Assembly: GCF_003984645.1 (NCBI RefSeq)
Contig: NZ_RWKI01000012.1
Coordinates: 1-64,000, forward strand
Direction of reading: 5' to 3'
From: Variovorax sp. MHTC-1
GTDB lineage: Bacteria; Pseudomonadota; Gammaproteobacteria; Burkholderiales; Burkholderiaceae_C
Length of the DNA: 64,000 nucleotides
Shown here: one piece after another, positions 23,424 through 35,349 of the stretch
How positions within the stretch are numbered: the first letter of the stretch is position 1
Layout of the letters: each line of letters starts with the position of its first letter
Notes under the pieces: generated by a model
Seen by the model: the letters and a program-made list of their open reading frames with translations, nothing else
Told to the model about the DNA's origin: nothing
Databases searched by the model: none
Translations under genes and position numbers: made by a program

Positions 23424-25031
23424 CTAGCCCAGCATGGGAGGCTGGCCGAGAGGCCAGGGATTCGCATCGTCCATGCGAAGCCATTGGCGCGCGAGCGGCG
23501 CACCGTCGTTCTGCCAGGCGCCGCGCGCCAGCGCCTGCTCGAGCGAGAACACATGCTCCATGTGGCCGCCGAGTGCAGCGTAGTCCTCGCGCCGCATGCT
23601 GAACTCGATGGGCGCGACGATCGCGGGCGTGGGCACGGTGCCGAAGCTGTTGTCGGGCATGCGCAGTACGTCGGCCATCACGGTGATGCCGCCGCCGGGC
23701 CACACATAGGCCGGTGCACCGCCGCAGGTCACGTTGACCAGCGCGCGCTTGATGGCGCGCGTGAGCAGCACCGGGTTCTCGGTGACGCCGGCGCGCAAGG
23801 ACCCGCCGGCGCCGCCGAGGAAGAGCACGCTGCACAGCGAGGGCTCGCAGTTCTCGCCGATGCGCTCGATGATGCGCCGCACTTCGGCCGGCATCTCCTG
23901 CTCGACCGGCTGCAGCGCGTCATCGAGCACATACCACTGCGCATGCTCGCCGGTGGTGGAAGTCATCAGGAGACGCAGGCCGGGTCTGGCCACGCCCTCT
24001 TCCCAGCCCTCGATGATCGACAGCGGATCGTCGATGTCGGTGCCGCCCCAGCCGGTGCCGGGGTTCGCCACCTGGAAGTAGCGCCCGGGCGTGGACTTGC
24101 GCCCGCGCATCTGGATGCCCGAGGGCGGCATGTCGAGGCAGCGGCCGGCCTGGTGCTCGGTGAGCACGCCGGTGATGTGGTCGTCGACCACCACCACCTC
24201 GTCGGCCTGGCTGAAAAGCTGGCGCGCGAAGATGCCGATGGCCGCCGAGCCGCAGCCCACGCGCATGCGCTTTTCTTCCACGCCGTTGACGATGGGCGCA
24301 CGCCCGGCTTGGATCACCATGCTGGCGCCGCCGTCGATCACGCATTCGACCGGCTTCTTGTTGCCCAGCAGCTGCATCAGCTCGGCCGTCATGCGGCCTT
24401 CCTTCTTGCTGCCGCCGGTGAGATGGTGCACGCCGCCGAGCGAGAGCATCTGCGAGCCGTACTCGGCCGTGGTGACGTGGCCCACCACCTCGCCGCGATA
24501 GCGCACGTTGGCCTGCTCGGCGCCGAGGAAACGGTCGGTGTCGATCTTCACCTTGAAGCTGCAGTAGCTGAAGATGCCCTCGGTCACGACCGTGACCATG
24601 TCGACGCCCTGGGCCTTGGAGGCCACGATGAAGGGTGCGGGCTTGTAGTCGGGGTAGGTGGTGGAGGAGCCCACGCCGGTGACAAAGACCTCGTCCGCAT
24701 GGAGGAGATCACCCCTCCAGTCCGGGTCCACCTCGGCGCTCGCCTCTTCAGCCGCCGGCCGCGCGAAAGGCACCAGCGCGGGCGATTCGCTCGCCAGTTC
24801 GCGGCGCAGGAGCAGCACCGGGTCGACCCGCACCAGCACGCCCTCGCGGTTGGCGTAGCGGTCGCAGGCGCCGGTGCGTCCCTCGGAGATCTGGCACAAC
24901 ACCGGGCAGGCGTTGCACTCGACCTTGCTGGCACTCATGCGCTCGTTGCGCAGGGGCGAGCGGCTGTCGGACTCGGGCAATACCGGCATGTCCATGCCGG
25001 GCAATCCGTCTGTCTTGGTGTGTTCGGTCAT
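23424..25031 (-). CDS. 6-Hydroxynicotinate reductase (ferredoxin-dependent)
   Basis: This 535-residue protein has an N-terminal cysteine cluster (Cys39, Cys42, Cys46, Cys56 in VECNACPVLC and GACDRY) that fits a [4Fe-4S] centre. A large conserved domain follows, with GVGSSTTYPDYKPAPFI, RMRVGCGSAAIGIFA and PGTGWGGTDIDDPLS. This matches proteins annotated as 6-hydroxynicotinate reductase, which reduces 6-hydroxynicotinate to 1,4,5,6-tetrahydro-6-oxonicotinate in the Eubacterium barkeri and Azorhizobium type pathways. It is the first gene of the minus-strand run and is divergent from a ferredoxin-NADP reductase that could supply its electrons. The assignment relies on family resemblance and context. 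Confidence 0.75.
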   Translation of the reverse strand: MTEHTKTDGLPGMDMPVLPESDSRSPLRNERMSASKVECNACPVLCQISEGRTGACDRYANREGVLVRVDPVLLLRRELASESPALVPFARPAAEEASAEVDPDWRGDLLHADEVFVTGVGSSTTYPDYKPAPFIVASKAQGVDMVTVVTEGIFSYCSFKVKIDTDRFLGAEQANVRYRGEVVGHVTTAEYGSQMLSLGGVHHLTGGSKKEGRMTAELMQLLGNKKPVECVIDGGASMVIQAGRAPIVNGVEEKRMRVGCGSAAIGIFARQLFSQADEVVVVDDHITGVLTEHQAGRCLDMPPSGIQMRGRKSTPGRYFQVANPGTGWGGTDIDDPLSIIEGWEEGVARPGLRLLMTSTTGEHAQWYVLDDALQPVEQEMPAEVRRIIERIGENCEPSLCSVLFLGGAGGSLRAGVTENPVLLTRAIKRALVNVTCGGAPAYVWPGGGITVMADVLRMPDNSFGTVPTPAIVAPIEFSMRREDYAALGGHMEHVFSLEQALARGAWQNDGAPLARQWLRMDDANPWPLGQPPMLG

Positions 25032-25111
25032 CGGGGGCTACTCTTGAAATCAGGGCCGATCGGATCTGCAACAACCGTGCCGGAGACCGGCTTGTATTGG
25101 ACTCTCGGTTT

Positions 25112-25166
25112 GTGTAGCATTCCCTACACTTTCATGTTGCAATCACTACATTGAAGACCAATGTAG
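25112..25166. promoter_or_regulatory. Paired palindromic operators in the divergent nic promoter
   Basis: GTGTAG-N6-CTACAC (25112-25129) and CTACATTG-N5-CAATGTAG (25146-25166) are two perfect inverted repeats built from the same TGTAG/CTACA half-sites. They lie in the 224-base region between the divergent reductase and ferredoxin-NADP reductase genes. The TetR-family regulator at 26128 is the natural candidate to bind them. Palindromes seen; the assignment is inferred. Confidence 0.6.
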
Positions 25167-25255
25167 CAAACAGAATCGATGCTTGCAATGGTGTTTTCGC
25201 GGCGTCGCCGACAATCGGCAGGTTCCCTTTTCATTCATAACCATCCCTGATTCCT

Positions 25256-26029
25256 ATGAGTGCATTCAGCGAAGAACGCGTGTTGAGCGTCCACCATTGG
25301 ACCGACCGCCTGTTCACCTTCACCACCACGCGCGACCCGGCGCTGCGCTTCTCCAACGGCCACTTCACGATGATCGGCCTCAAGGTCAACAACAAGCCCT
25401 TGCTGCGCGCCTACAGCATCGTGAGCCCGAACTACGAAGAGCACCTGGAGTTCCTCAGCATCAAGGTCGAGGAAGGCCCGCTCACCTCGAAGCTGCAGCA
25501 CATCCAGGTCGGCGACAGCATCATCGTGGGCCGCAAGCCCACCGGTACGCTCCTGATCGACTACACGCTGCCCGGGAAGCGCCTCTACCTGTTCGGCACC
25601 GGCACCGGCCTGGCACCGTTCATGAGCATCATTCGGGACCCGGACACCTACGAGAAGTTCGAGCAGGTCATCCTGGTGCACGGCGTGCGCCAGATCGACG
25701 AGCTGGCCTACCACGACCTGGTGACCGACCATCTGCCCAAGCATGAATTCCTGGGCGAGATGATCGAGAAGCAGCTGCTCTACTACCCGACGGTGACGCG
25801 CGAGGAGTTCCGCAACATGGGCCGCATCACCGAGCTGATCGAGACCAACAAGCTGACCGACGACCTGGGCCTGCCGCCGCTCAATGCCGCGGAGGACCGC
25901 GTGATGCTGTGCGGCAGTCCGGGGCTGCTGGTCGACCTCAAGCACCTTCTCGAAGCCAGAGGTTTCAAGGAGGGCAACACGTCGACCCCCGGCGACTTTG
26001 TCGTCGAACGCGCCTTCGCCGAGAAGTGA
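25256..26029 (+). CDS. fpr: Ferredoxin-NADP+ reductase
   Basis: This 257-residue flavoprotein has the FAD motif LLRAYSIVSPN, the NADP loop LFGTGTGLAPFMSIIRD, MLCGSPGLL and the C-terminal VERAFAEK ending, as in bacterial Fpr. It catalyses electron transfer between NADPH and ferredoxin or flavodoxin. It is divergent from 6-hydroxynicotinate reductase and upstream of the TetR and enamidase genes. A dedicated role in supplying reduced ferredoxin to the pathway is likely (inference); a general oxidative-stress Fpr is the alternative. No ferredoxin gene is visible nearby. Confidence 0.85.
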   Translation: MSAFSEERVLSVHHWTDRLFTFTTTRDPALRFSNGHFTMIGLKVNNKPLLRAYSIVSPNYEEHLEFLSIKVEEGPLTSKLQHIQVGDSIIVGRKPTGTLLIDYTLPGKRLYLFGTGTGLAPFMSIIRDPDTYEKFEQVILVHGVRQIDELAYHDLVTDHLPKHEFLGEMIEKQLLYYPTVTREEFRNMGRITELIETNKLTDDLGLPPLNAAEDRVMLCGSPGLLVDLKHLLEARGFKEGNTSTPGDFVVERAFAEK

Positions 26030-26030
26030 T

Positions 26031-26122
26031 GGCCCCCCGGCTTTTCACGAGCTTTGCTCGTGTAACTCCACCCCCCGAGGGGGAGCCGCGGCTCGCCTTG
26101 GGGCGGCCCGGCGGCGGCCGCT
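26031..26122 (+). repeat. Stop-adjacent dispersed repeat, plus-strand orientation
   Basis: This is the reverse complement of 23331-23419: CACGAGC-TTT-GCTCGTG hairpin, CTCCACCCCCCGAGGGGG, then CGCCTTGGGGCGGCCC. It begins one base after the fpr stop, so here too the element follows the stop codon in the direction of transcription. Confidence 0.75.
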
Positions 26123-26127
26123 GAGCC

Positions 26128-26895
26128 ATGGCCACGCGCAAGGCGATCCCGCCCAAGCCGGCCACGCGCCGCACCGGCGTGCGCGAGGCCGCCGCGCAGG
26201 CCACGCGCGAGAGCATCCTGCGCGCGGCCACCAAGGTGTTCGCGAAGTACGGCTACGACGGCGGCAGCGTCGAGAAGATCTCGAAGGCCGCCAAGTCCTA
26301 CGACCGCATGATCTACTACTACTTCGGCAGCAAGGAAGGCCTCTTCATCGCGGTGCTCGAAGGCATCTACCGGCGCATGGACGAGGCCGAAGCCGCGATC
26401 GATCTCGACGCCTCGCGGCCGGTCGAAGCGCTGACGGCGGTGATCCGCTTCGTGCTCGGCTACTACCGCAAGAACCCCGAGTTCGTCACCCTGCTCAACA
26501 CCGAGAACCTGCACAAGGGCCGGCACGTCGCGAAGTCGCTGCGCGCGCGCGAGTACTCGTCGCGCGCCATCGCGATCATCCAGAAGCTGCTCGAAAGCGG
26601 CGTCGCGCAGGGCCTGTTCCGCGACGACGTGGCGGCGCGCGATCTCTACCTGCTGATCGCCTCCACGGGCTACTTCTACACGTCGAACCGCCATACGCTG
26701 ACCGCTTTTCTCGGCGAGCCGCTGGAGACGCCGGAGGCCGTCGAACACTGGGAAGACTTCGTGATCGAAACCGTGCTGCGCACGGTCGACGCGGGTGCTT
26801 CCGACGAAGAAACCACCTCACCCCACGAAGAGGCAACGAAATGGCAGAAGTCGCAACCGGCGCAAAGTCGGGCAAGGTCGTCATCCGGAACATAG
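26128..26895 (+). CDS. TetR/AcrR-family transcriptional regulator
   Basis: This is a 255-residue regulator. Residues ~25-75 hold the TetR HTH (ATRESILRAATKVFAKYGYD, then SVEKISKAAKSYDRMIYYYFGSKEGLF). The C-terminal ligand domain has the type seen in RutR/NicR-like TetR proteins. Its last ~18 codons overlap the enamidase gene by 55 bases in another frame, so the two are co-transcribed. It probably controls the divergent nic promoter through the palindromes at 25112-25166, with nicotinate or 6-hydroxynicotinate as ligand (inference). Confidence 0.82.
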   Translation: MATRKAIPPKPATRRTGVREAAAQATRESILRAATKVFAKYGYDGGSVEKISKAAKSYDRMIYYYFGSKEGLFIAVLEGIYRRMDEAEAAIDLDASRPVEALTAVIRFVLGYYRKNPEFVTLLNTENLHKGRHVAKSLRAREYSSRAIAIIQKLLESGVAQGLFRDDVAARDLYLLIASTGYFYTSNRHTLTAFLGEPLETPEAVEHWEDFVIETVLRTVDAGASDEETTSPHEEATKWQKSQPAQSRARSSSGT

Positions 26896-28040
26896 GCCTG
26901 CTGCTGTCGGGCGACATCGACAAGCCCATCCTGGACGCCGACACCCTCGTCGTGAACGACGGGCTGATCGTCGCGGTCGGCAAGGAGAAGGACTGCGACT
27001 GCGAAGGCGCGCAGACCGTGATCGACGCCAGGAAAACCTGCGTCGCTCCGGGCTTGATCGACAGCCACGTGCACCCCGTGTTCGGCGACTGGACGCCGCG
27101 CCAGAGCCAGCTCGGCTGGATCGATTCGACGATGAACGGCGGCGTGACCACGATGATTTCCGCTGGCGAGGTGCACCTGCCCGGCAGGCCCAAGGACATC
27201 GTGGGCGTGAAGGCGCTGGCCATCACCGCGCAGCGCGCCTTCGATAACTTCCGCCCCGGCGGGGTCAAGGTGCTGGCCGGCGCGCCGGTGCTCGAGAAGG
27301 GCATGGTCGAGAGCGACTTCAGGGAGCTGGCCGAGGCGGGCGTGGGCCTCCTGGGCGAGGTCGGCCTGGGCTCGGTGAAGGCCGGCTACGAGGCTAAGGA
27401 GATGGTGGCCTGGGCGCGCAAGTACGGCATCCAGAGCACCATCCACACCGGCGGCCCCTCGATCCCCGGCTCCGGCCTGATCGACAAGGACGTGGTGCTC
27501 GAGGCCGATGCCGACATCATCGGCCACATCAACGGCGGCCACACCTCGCTGCCCGAGGCGCATGTGTGCGAGCTGTGCGAGAAGTCCTCGCGCGCGATCG
27601 AGATCGTGCACAACGGCAACGAGCGCGTCGCCATCGCGGCGGCCAGGGCGGCGCTCGATCTGAAATGCCCGCACCGCGTGATCCTCGGCACCGACGGGCC
27701 GGCCGGCTCGGGCGTGCAGCCGTTGGGCATCCTGCGCATGGTGGCGATGCTGTCCTCGATCGCGAACATCCCGGCCGAACTGGTGTTTTGCTTCGCGACC
27801 GGCAACACGGCGCGCATCCGAGGGCTCAACTGCGGGCTGATCGAGGTCGGCCGCGCAGCGGACTTCGTCTTCATGGACCGCGCGCAGCACACGGCCGGCA
27901 AGACGCTGCTCGAAAGCGTGCAGCTCGGCGACATTCCGGGCGTCGGCATGGTGATGATCGACGGCATCGTGCGCTGCGGCCGCAGCCGCAACACGCCGCC
28001 GGCGACGGAGATCCCGGTCGTGGTGTCCGGGGTGCACTGA
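26841..28040 (+). CDS. Enamidase (amidohydrolase superfamily)
   Basis: I chose ATG 26841, which sits inside the 3' end of the TetR gene with GAAGAGG 11 bases upstream. The 399-residue amidohydrolase has the binuclear metal set in order: His76 and His78 (LIDSHVHP), Glu173 (LLGEVG), His202 (STIHTGG), His229 (IIGHING) and Asp285 (LGTDGP). Glu rather than carboxylated Lys as the bridging ligand matches the described enamidase. That enzyme opens 1,4,5,6-tetrahydro-6-oxonicotinate to 2-formylglutarate and ammonia. This is the step after 6-hydroxynicotinate reductase, so the two genes support each other. Confidence 0.82.
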   Translation: MAEVATGAKSGKVVIRNIGLLLSGDIDKPILDADTLVVNDGLIVAVGKEKDCDCEGAQTVIDARKTCVAPGLIDSHVHPVFGDWTPRQSQLGWIDSTMNGGVTTMISAGEVHLPGRPKDIVGVKALAITAQRAFDNFRPGGVKVLAGAPVLEKGMVESDFRELAEAGVGLLGEVGLGSVKAGYEAKEMVAWARKYGIQSTIHTGGPSIPGSGLIDKDVVLEADADIIGHINGGHTSLPEAHVCELCEKSSRAIEIVHNGNERVAIAAARAALDLKCPHRVILGTDGPAGSGVQPLGILRMVAMLSSIANIPAELVFCFATGNTARIRGLNCGLIEVGRAADFVFMDRAQHTAGKTLLESVQLGDIPGVGMVMIDGIVRCGRSRNTPPATEIPVVVSGVH

Positions 28041-28065
28041 CTGAACAGGCGCACCGAACATCCCG

Positions 28066-29100
28066 CTATGGCTTTACCTTCACCGCAAACCCGGTCTTGA
28101 TCAGTGTCGACAATCGCGCCGCGTCCCAGTTGGTCAAGTGAATGCAGCCATTGGTTTCCCGGTGGCCGACGCGCGCCGGAGACGGCGTTCCGTGAATGCC
28201 CCAGTGGGGTTTCGAAAGACCAATCCAGGTGCTGCCCACCGGATTGTTGGGGCCGGGCGGCACTTCGACCTTCTTCGCCTTCGCCGGCGCATTCTTGAGG
28301 AGCCCGGGATCGTAGGTGAAGGTTGGATTCTTCACTTCGTTGGTGATCTTCATCCTGCCTGGTTCCAAGGGATCAAGCCGCCCGCCGATGCTGATCGGGA
28401 AGCCGGCCAGCGACTTGCCGTCGCGGTCGAGCACGAAGAGCATGCGCTCGGACTTGTCGATCTCGATCGACGCCGCGGCTTTCACAAGCGCTGGATCCGC
28501 AGCGCCGGCCACGTTGACAACCACGATCTCATCGCCGGCCCTGAAGCGCGCGCCCTTGTTCAGGTCCGCCAGCAGCTTCGGCGCCATGTGGTGCTTTTCC
28601 GCCAACGCTTCCTCGACCGATTCGTAGTCGAGCGATTTCAGCTTTGCCCTATCGGCCATGTCCTTTGGCGTCGCCGTGAAGGGCCCGGCAGCATCCCTCT
28701 CGGTGATGACATATGCGGCGAACAAAGGCGCGGTGTCGTTCCTGAGGGCCGCCCAGGTGGCGGCGTGCACCTTGCCGGTGGGCGCGATGCCGCTCGCCGC
28801 CTGGTACGCGGCCACCACCCGCCGCATGTTTGCACCAAAGCCGCCGTCGATCTCGCCGGGCGAGAACCATGCGCGGTCAAGCAGGATCTGGGCACGAACC
28901 ACCGCGGCGCCTCTGGCGCCCTGGGAAAGCATCGGCGTCTCAGTCGCCGCATTGAGCCGATCCAATGCCCTGGGTTGCTGCGCATCGGAGGGGGCGGTCT
29001 TGGCTGCGGCCGATGTCTTGGCAGCGCAGGCCGCCCACGACGCACCGGATGCAGCGAGCGCCCCAGCAATCAGCAGGAACTTGCGGCGAGGAGAGGTCAT
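28066..29100 (-). CDS. L,D-transpeptidase (YkuD) with peptidoglycan-binding domain
   Basis: This is a 344-residue exported protein. A Tat-like N-terminus ([17 protein letters not shown]) is followed by a PG_binding_1 domain (~55-105, [20 protein letters not shown]). A LysM-like linker region (~150-200) and the YkuD domain (~215-344) come next. The active site [20 protein letters not shown] holds the catalytic Cys. It cross-links or anchors peptidoglycan through meso-diaminopimelate in the periplasm. It stands alone, convergent with the enamidase gene. Confidence 0.87.
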   Translation of the reverse strand: MTSPRRKFLLIAGALAASGASWAACAAKTSAAAKTAPSDAQQPRALDRLNAATETPMLSQGARGAAVVRAQILLDRAWFSPGEIDGGFGANMRRVVAAYQAASGIAPTGKVHAATWAALRNDTAPLFAAYVITERDAAGPFTATPKDMADRAKLKSLDYESVEEALAEKHHMAPKLLADLNKGARFRAGDEIVVVNVAGAADPALVKAAASIEIDKSERMLFVLDRDGKSLAGFPISIGGRLDPLEPGRMKITNEVKNPTFTYDPGLLKNAPAKAKKVEVPPGPNNPVGSTWIGLSKPHWGIHGTPSPARVGHRETNGCIHLTNWDAARLSTLIKTGFAVKVKP

Positions 29101-29332
29101 CGAGCGATGCCAGCGCGAGCGGATGGAAGTAGCAGCGTATCCGCACCGCAGGGCGTCACTGTCGGCGTGCGCCCCGTATGGGAGCCGTCCACAACCCAGG
29201 ACGCAAGATGGGAGGACGGCGTCTCTTTGAAAACTCAGGGTCGATCCGGCCCAGCCCGGCAGTCACGCGTGGCGCTGCCCGGCCGCGCAATGCCGTGCTA
29301 CTCGTTGTGACCGTGATAAGCGACAGCAGCCC

Positions 29333-29731
29333 TCACCGCTCGCGCCTCGACTTGAATATCAGGTGCCGCGCGGAAAGAAAGTTGAGCACCATCCCCGCCA
29401 GGCTGCCGAGCGCCACCCCGGCCGCCGGCGCCCATGGGCCGCTCAGCGTGTGCAGCACCAGCACGTAGACGCCGTAGTTGACGAAGGCGCCGCCCAGCAT
29501 GGTGAGCAGGTAGCCGAGATACTCGCGCAGCATCGAGACGCCCGAATGCCGGGCCGCGAAGGTGTAGCGCCGGTTCAGGGCCCAGGTCGCGGTCGCGGCC
29601 GCCGCGAAGGACAGCACGCGCGCGAAGTACCAGCCGAGCCAAGGCGCCGCGAGATACAGCACGCCCACATCGACCCCGAGGCCGGCGACGCCGGCGGCCG
29701 CGAAGAACAGGAATTCGCGGCCCGCCTTCAT
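29333..29731 (-). CDS. GtrA-family membrane protein
   Basis: This is a 132-residue protein from ATG 29731 with four predicted membrane helices and the GtrA signatures (FFAAAGVAGLGVDVGVLYLA, WALNRRYTF, NFLSARHLIF). GtrA-like proteins are thought to flip polyprenyl-phosphate-linked sugars across the inner membrane. Its start overlaps the stop of the GT2 gene by four bases, and a GT39-like gene precedes that. The three form a polyprenol-sugar synthesis, flipping and transfer module. The 232 bases between this gene and the L,D-transpeptidase show nothing recognisable. Confidence 0.85.
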   Translation of the reverse strand: MKAGREFLFFAAAGVAGLGVDVGVLYLAAPWLGWYFARVLSFAAAATATWALNRRYTFAARHSGVSMLREYLGYLLTMLGGAFVNYGVYVLVLHTLSGPWAPAAGVALGSLAGMVLNFLSARHLIFKSRRER

Positions 29732-30714
29732 GCGCGGCCGCGATGGCGCACGCCCGGGATCGAAAGGTAGCGCAAGCGCTTGGCCTCCTGGCGGCCGATG
29801 GTCACGGTGTGCAGCACGATGCCGCAGACGAAGGCCAGCATCGCGCTCAACATGGTGCCGGTCAGCAGGACCGCGGTGGGCAGCCGCGGCACCAGCCCGG
29901 TCTGCGCGTAGGTGATGGCCAAGGGCACCGCCGCCGCGACCGAGGCCAGCGCCAGCACGGTCGCGATGCCCGAGAAGAAGAGCAGCGGCCTTTCGCTCAC
30001 GAACAGCTTGCAGATGGTCTTGAGAATGCGCCAGCCGTCGCGGTAGGTCGAGAGCTTGCTGTGCGAGCCCTCCGGGCGCGAGCGGTAGCGCACCGGCAGT
30101 TCGGCGAAGGGCATGCGCAATTCCAGCGCATGGACCGTGAGCTCGGTCTCGATCTCGAAGCCCTCCGAGACGGCCGGGAAGGACTTGGCGTAGCGCCGCG
30201 AGAACACGCGCAGGCCCGAGAGCATGTCGGTGAGATGGCCGCCGAAAAGCCCCGCCACCGCGCCGGTCAGAAGGCGGTTGCCGAAACGGTGCCCGGTTCG
30301 GTAGGTGTGGGCGTCTTCGCCGTCGTCGACGCGCGAGCCGACCACCATGTCGAGGTTGCCTTCGACCAGCGTGTCGATCAGGCGGCGCAGCTCGCCGAGG
30401 TCGTAGGTGGCATCGCCGTCGACCATCACGTAGATGTCGGCCTCCACGTCCGCGAACATGCGCCGCGCCACGTTGCCCTTGCCGCGCAGCGCCACGTGCG
30501 TCACGCGCGCACCGGCGGCGCGGGCGATGGCCGCGGTGTCGTCGGTCGAGGCGTTGTCGAACACATGGACATCGGCCTCGGGCAGGACCGCGCGGAACTC
30601 GTCCACCACCTGCGCGATGGCCAATGCCTCGTTGAAGCACGGGACCACGGCAGCGATGCGCAGCGCGGGCAGTACGGGCAGCGGGACTGGGCGCAGATCA
30701 GGGTGCTCGGTCAT
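29728..30714 (-). CDS. Family 2 glycosyltransferase (polyprenyl-phosphate sugar synthase type)
   Basis: This is a 328-residue protein. Residues ~20-235 are a GT-A domain of the DPM1/GtrB class: VVPCFNEALAIAQVV, FDNASTDDTA, the D-x-D-like MVDGDATYD and the acceptor-side EGFEIETELT. Two membrane helices (~240-310) follow. It should transfer a sugar from a nucleotide donor to undecaprenyl phosphate on the cytoplasmic side. It overlaps GtrA by four bases and the GT39-like gene by 17 bases. The sugar is unknown. Confidence 0.85.
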   Translation of the reverse strand: MTEHPDLRPVPLPVLPALRIAAVVPCFNEALAIAQVVDEFRAVLPEADVHVFDNASTDDTAAIARAAGARVTHVALRGKGNVARRMFADVEADIYVMVDGDATYDLGELRRLIDTLVEGNLDMVVGSRVDDGEDAHTYRTGHRFGNRLLTGAVAGLFGGHLTDMLSGLRVFSRRYAKSFPAVSEGFEIETELTVHALELRMPFAELPVRYRSRPEGSHSKLSTYRDGWRILKTICKLFVSERPLLFFSGIATVLALASVAAAVPLAITYAQTGLVPRLPTAVLLTGTMLSAMLAFVCGIVLHTVTIGRQEAKRLRYLSIPGVRHRGRA

Positions 30715-32484
30715 TCTTGTATTGCAGGATGCGATAGGCCTTGGCGCCGTCTTTCTGATACATCAAGGCGAAATGATCGTCGAAACCGGGGCCGGTCGTG
30801 ATTTGCGGCACCAGCGGGTCGGGCATGACGATGGCCTCGAAGCCCAGCTTCGCGAGCTTGTGCGCCATCTCGGCAGGGGGAAGAGGAAGGAAGTCCGTGT
30901 AGCGCCACGGCCCCAGCGCGTCGCCCCAGATCGGATCGGGCCCGTAGTAGATCGCCTCGCTCAGCCCGATCTGGTAGACGCGGCCGGTGGCGTGCTCGCG
31001 CAGGTAGTTCATGACGGCATAGCCCGGCACGTTCGCCCGCAGGAAGGCCTCCCGCGTCTCTGGCGTCGGCGACACCTTGGTGAGCGCGCGCGCGGTATGC
31101 CGTACCGACACCGCCGCGAGCGCCGCCAGAAAGACAACGACGAAGAGACTGCCCGCGCGCACCGGCCAGCCCACGCGGCTTGCTACCGGCAGCAGCCAGC
31201 GCAGCCCCGCCACGATCCAGCCGAGCAGCACCTGCCAGCCCAGCACCGCGATGAGCGCGATCAGCGGGAACGAAGCCGTCAAGTAGCGCGGGTAGCGCGA
31301 GGTCAGCGCCCACACGAGCACCGAGTAGGCGCAGAAGATGATCGCGGCGTGCACGGCCGGCGAGCGTCGCCAGGCCTTGCTGAGGGGCGCGAGCACCACC
31401 GGCCAGATCAGGAGGCTGGGAAAGGCGGCATGGATGCGCACGTCGTCGAGCTGGTTCTTGTAGTCGGCCAGGTTCCAGTTGCTGAAGCCGAAGAGCTTGG
31501 CGCCGATCGGATTGAAGGGATCGCCCGTCATCAAGGCGTTGCGCGCATACCAATAGATGCAGGGAACCAGGAAGCACACCAGCGCGACGGCCCAGACGCC
31601 CGGGCGCCGTTCGCGGCGGATCACGAACCAGGCCACCAGCGGCAGGAAGGTCAGCGCCTGGTACTTGGAGCCCGCCGCGAGGCCGAGGAAGAAGGCTGCC
31701 AGCGCGAGCCAGCGCGGGCCCTGCTCCGGCGGCGATTCGCGCCACCACCAGAGGGCGGTGCAGGCCGCCAGCACGAACAGCGCGACGCCCGTGTCGATCA
31801 AGGCGTTCGAATAGTCGCCCATGCCCAGCCAGATCGCGGCGCCCGCGCAGCCCAGCACGCGGTTCAGGTGCAGCACGCCCAGGCGGTAGACCATCCACAC
31901 CGACAGCCAGCCGGCCAAAGCGTTCAGGAAATGCGCCAGCACGTCGTCGCCGACCAGCAGCGCGGCGGCATAGAGCAGGTTGTAGTTGTACGGAAACCAG
32001 GGATAGCGCAACCATTCATGGATGCCGAGCGAGCCGCTTTGCGCCACCTCGCGCGCATACGGCAGGTGGTACATCAGTTCGTCGAAGGCGGCCGGCGGCG
32101 CCAGCGGCGCCAGCAGCGTGGGCAGCGCGACCAGCGCCAGCGCCACCAGCCCCGCCTTGTCGACCCATGACAGGGGCAACCCGGGGTCGAAGGCACGCAC
32201 TTCCCGCCGCCATGCCGGGAACTGCACGCAAGCCGCCGCGAAGCCGATCGCGACCAGCAGCAGCACGCCGGCGGTGCCGAACGCGCCCGCAATGCCGAGC
32301 AGCTGGAACGCGCAGATGAAGACGCCGACCCCGAGCGCGGTGGCCATCGCGGTCTCGAGCCAGACGTCGTGGCGCACCGGCGAACCCATGCGCGACACCA
32401 CCACCCGGCCGAAGCCCCAACAGCCGGCAACGAAGATCGCCAGCGCCGCATAGTGCGCGGCGGCAAAGGTGAGTTTCTGCAGCA

Positions 32485-32485
<1 letters not shown>
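30698..32485 (-). CDS. GT39/ArnT-like integral membrane glycosyltransferase
   Basis: This is a 595-residue protein from ATG 32485 with about ten to twelve predicted membrane helices. FDELMYHLPYAREV near residue 150 holds the acidic pair typical of the first periplasmic loop in GT-C enzymes. It probably moves the polyprenyl-linked sugar to a periplasmic acceptor (lipid A, glycan or protein). Its ATG overlaps the stop of the methionine synthase gene by one base (TGATG), so it shares the SAH-riboswitch transcript. That coupling is unexpected for an envelope gene. Confidence 0.75.
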
Positions 32486-35235
<2,750 letters not shown>

Positions 35236-35257
35236 GGGCTCACCTGCGGAACGTGGG

Positions 35258-35340
35258 TCAGGCGAGCGTCGTTGCGAGCCCAAGCCTGACGAGGTCGCTT
35301 CGACGGAGAAGAACGACCGCGCTGCAACGCTCCTTGGGAG
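35258..35340 (-). promoter_or_regulatory. S-adenosylhomocysteine (SAH) riboswitch
   Basis: On the minus strand the leader reads CCCAAGGAGCGTTGCAGC, a GGTCG...CGACC hairpin, GTCAGGCTTGGG and GCAACGACGCTC. CCCAAG can pair with CTTGGG (pseudoknot), and GAGCGTTGC with GCAACGACGCTC (P1). The order GGAGCGYTGC, CAGGCTYGG, GCAACGRCGCTC is the SAH riboswitch pattern known from betaproteobacteria. It ends ~22 bases before the metH start. SAH binding is known to raise expression of SAH-recycling genes. Confidence 0.82.
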
Positions 35341-35349
35341 CCGCGGATT

